This document shows positions 4,738 to 5,922 of a DNA stretch of 5,922 nt, one piece after another. A program made the translations under genes and the position numbers. This stretch comes from Deltaproteobacteria bacterium. GTDB lineage: Bacteria; Desulfobacterota_B; Binatia; UBA9968. A model generated the notes under the pieces. That model did not search any database. It saw only the letters and a list, made by a program, of their open reading frames with translations, and was not told the DNA's origin. The DNA is taken from NCBI GenBank assembly GCA_027297485.1, contig JAPUHZ010000477.1, forward strand, positions 1 through 5,922, read 5' to 3'. Position 1 is the stretch's first letter; every line of letters starts with the position of its first letter.

Positions 4738-5805
4738 ATGGATCAAAAAGGGAGTGCCATGCAGTCTAAGGACAGGGAAGAATTGGATCGTCTGCTTTGG
4801 CAACGGTGGATGTCCGGGATTTGGACTGTGGACCCTGCAGAGCGACCCCGCGAGCCCAAGACCAAGGTCAAGCCTCATCTCTGGAAATGGGACGAGGTCT
4901 ACGACGGGCTTTTACAGGCCAGGGAACGTATTGACGTCGGTCGAGGCAGTGCCGAGCGGAGGGCCATCAGATTAGTGAATCCCGGGCTTCAGGAAACAGT
5001 GAGCACAACCCACACCATGATCTTCACCCTGCAAATCCTAAACCCTGGTGAGATCGCCCCGCCCCATCGTCATTCCATGGCGGCGCTTCGTTTCATCTTA
5101 CAGGGCAAAGGGGCTTACACCATCGTGGAGGGGGAAAAGTTGGTGATGGAACCAGGCGACCTCATTTTGACCCCCCAGGGGACCTGGCATGAGCACGCCA
5201 ACGAAGGCAACGAACCGATGATATGGATCGACGGATTGGATGTCCCCCTGATCGAGTCGCTTCAAGTGGTTTCCATGGAACCCTATGAGGGGAAAGGGCT
5301 CCCGCCTAAGGAAAATCGATATGCAGCATCGGATTACGGCATGGTGCGCCCGGTGGCTCCACCCAAAAAGGAGGTACCGCCCCCATTGCACTACCGTTGG
5401 CGTGACGTCTATCCCTCCCTCCAGCGGCGTGCGGAAGTGAAGCCGCACCCCTTCGACGGAGTCGCCTTGGAGTATGTTAACCCGCTCACTGGAGGACCTA
5501 CTCTGCCGACCCTTTCCTGCTGGCTCCAAATGCTCCGCCCTGGAGAGCGAACACAGGTCCATCGCCATACCAGCACCACCATCTACCATGCCTTTCGGGG
5601 CAGCGGGACCACGATCATCAACGGAGAACCGATCCACTGGGAAAAAGGAGACACCTTCGTCGTCCCTCTCTGGAGTTGGCACGAGCACGCCAACGGAACA
5701 AACAAAGACGAGGCAATTCTGTTCTCCATGCACGACACACCGGTGCTCAAGGCTTTTGGTCTTTACCGTGAAGAGGAGCAGGACCAGTCTCACATGGGGC
5801 TCTGA
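4738..5805 (+). CDS. Gentisate 1,2-dioxygenase-like double-cupin protein
   Basis: From ATG 4738 this is a 355-residue bicupin, close to the usual 340-370 for gentisate 1,2-dioxygenases (EC 1.13.11.4). These are cytosolic Fe(II) enzymes that cleave gentisate to maleylpyruvate. The N-terminal motif LLWQRWMSGIW (residues 19-29) is typical. Cupin 1 has H110-x-H112 (PPHRHSMAALRF) and H151 (GTWHEHAN). Cupin 2 has H275-x-H277 (QVHRHTSTTIYH) and H315 (WSWHEHAN). Both cupins thus keep a His triad for metal. Relatives cleave salicylate or 1-hydroxy-2-naphthoate, so gentisate is the likeliest but not the only substrate. The gene follows the 62-residue gene after 83 bases containing an inverted repeat, so its expression may be partly uncoupled. 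Starting at 4720 would add six residues (MRGGNP); starting at 4759 would remove seven. The maleylpyruvate isomerase and hydrolase of the gentisate route are not in the window. Confidence 0.9.
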   Translation: MDQKGSAMQSKDREELDRLLWQRWMSGIWTVDPAERPREPKTKVKPHLWKWDEVYDGLLQARERIDVGRGSAERRAIRLVNPGLQETVSTTHTMIFTLQILNPGEIAPPHRHSMAALRFILQGKGAYTIVEGEKLVMEPGDLILTPQGTWHEHANEGNEPMIWIDGLDVPLIESLQVVSMEPYEGKGLPPKENRYAASDYGMVRPVAPPKKEVPPPLHYRWRDVYPSLQRRAEVKPHPFDGVALEYVNPLTGGPTLPTLSCWLQMLRPGERTQVHRHTSTTIYHAFRGSGTTIINGEPIHWEKGDTFVVPLWSWHEHANGTNKDEAILFSMHDTPVLKAFGLYREEEQDQSHMGL

Positions 5806-5922
5806 GTCGCGTAGGATCTCGCAGGCTGATAAGGAACTCATCCGCCGGCAGAACGCTAAGAGGCCATCACTAGCACATTCGAAAGTCAACCATACGCGGA
5901 GGAGACTTAACGCTCTTAATCG
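5806..5922 (+). other. Downstream tail with no recognisable gene
   Basis: I find no gene, terminator hairpin or tRNA in these 117 bases. A purine-rich GGAGGAG at 5898-5904 looks like a Shine-Dalgarno, but no ATG, GTG or TTG follows within the window. A further co-directional gene may begin near or just past the right edge. The absence of a terminator leaves open that the operon continues. Confidence 0.4.

Noticed and set aside
5098..5889. A 263-codon open frame on the minus strand
   Set aside because: It is antisense to the double-cupin gene, which carries both His triads. The minus-strand translation shows no family signature, so it is a composition shadow.

Overview
The window is one strand-consistent block of aerobic aromatic-catabolism genes, all on the + strand. 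It reads as a single operon, or two abutting ones, of mostly oxygen-activating metalloenzymes. Base composition is mid-range (somewhat over half GC by eye), and several genes have clear purine-rich ribosome binding sites. This suits a free-living Gram-negative-type bacterium, possibly an uncultured soil, sediment or marine lineage. I cannot name the phylum from sequence alone.

Layout. (1) 1-892: the 3' part of a BoxB-like (benzoyl-CoA 2,3-epoxidase type) di-iron protein, cut by the left edge but still carrying a full set of di-iron ligands. (2) 893-1151: a gene-free stretch rich in short hairpins, including a perfect 8-bp GC stem; it may be the decayed 3' end of an IS200/IS605-type element or a structured leader. 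(3) 1152-2327: a Rieske non-heme iron ring-hydroxylating oxygenase alpha subunit. (4) 2411-3370: a LigB-type (class III) extradiol dioxygenase with the usual catalytic-base His replaced by Tyr. (5) 3458-3697: a small DUF2249 protein starting at GTG. (6) 3726-4442: a short PaaA-like di-iron protein. (7) 4466-4654: a 62-residue orphan. (8) 4738-5805: a gentisate 1,2-dioxygenase-like double cupin. (9) 5806-5922: a tail with no recognisable gene.

How the genes may work together. BoxB and PaaA relatives normally epoxidise aryl-CoA thioesters. Rieske oxygenases hydroxylate free aromatic acids, and LigB and gentisate dioxygenases open dihydroxylated rings. The window therefore holds two routes of ring attack (CoA-thioester epoxidation and dihydroxylation plus cleavage) and two unrelated ring-cleavage folds. 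No reductase, ferredoxin, CoA ligase, hydrolase or regulator is visible, so electron supply and downstream steps must be encoded elsewhere. The actual substrate cannot be read from the sequence.

The observations most worth following are the His-to-Tyr change in the LigB-like enzyme, the pairing of a C-terminally short BoxB-like protein with a short PaaA-like protein plus two small accessory proteins, and the structured 893-1151 region.
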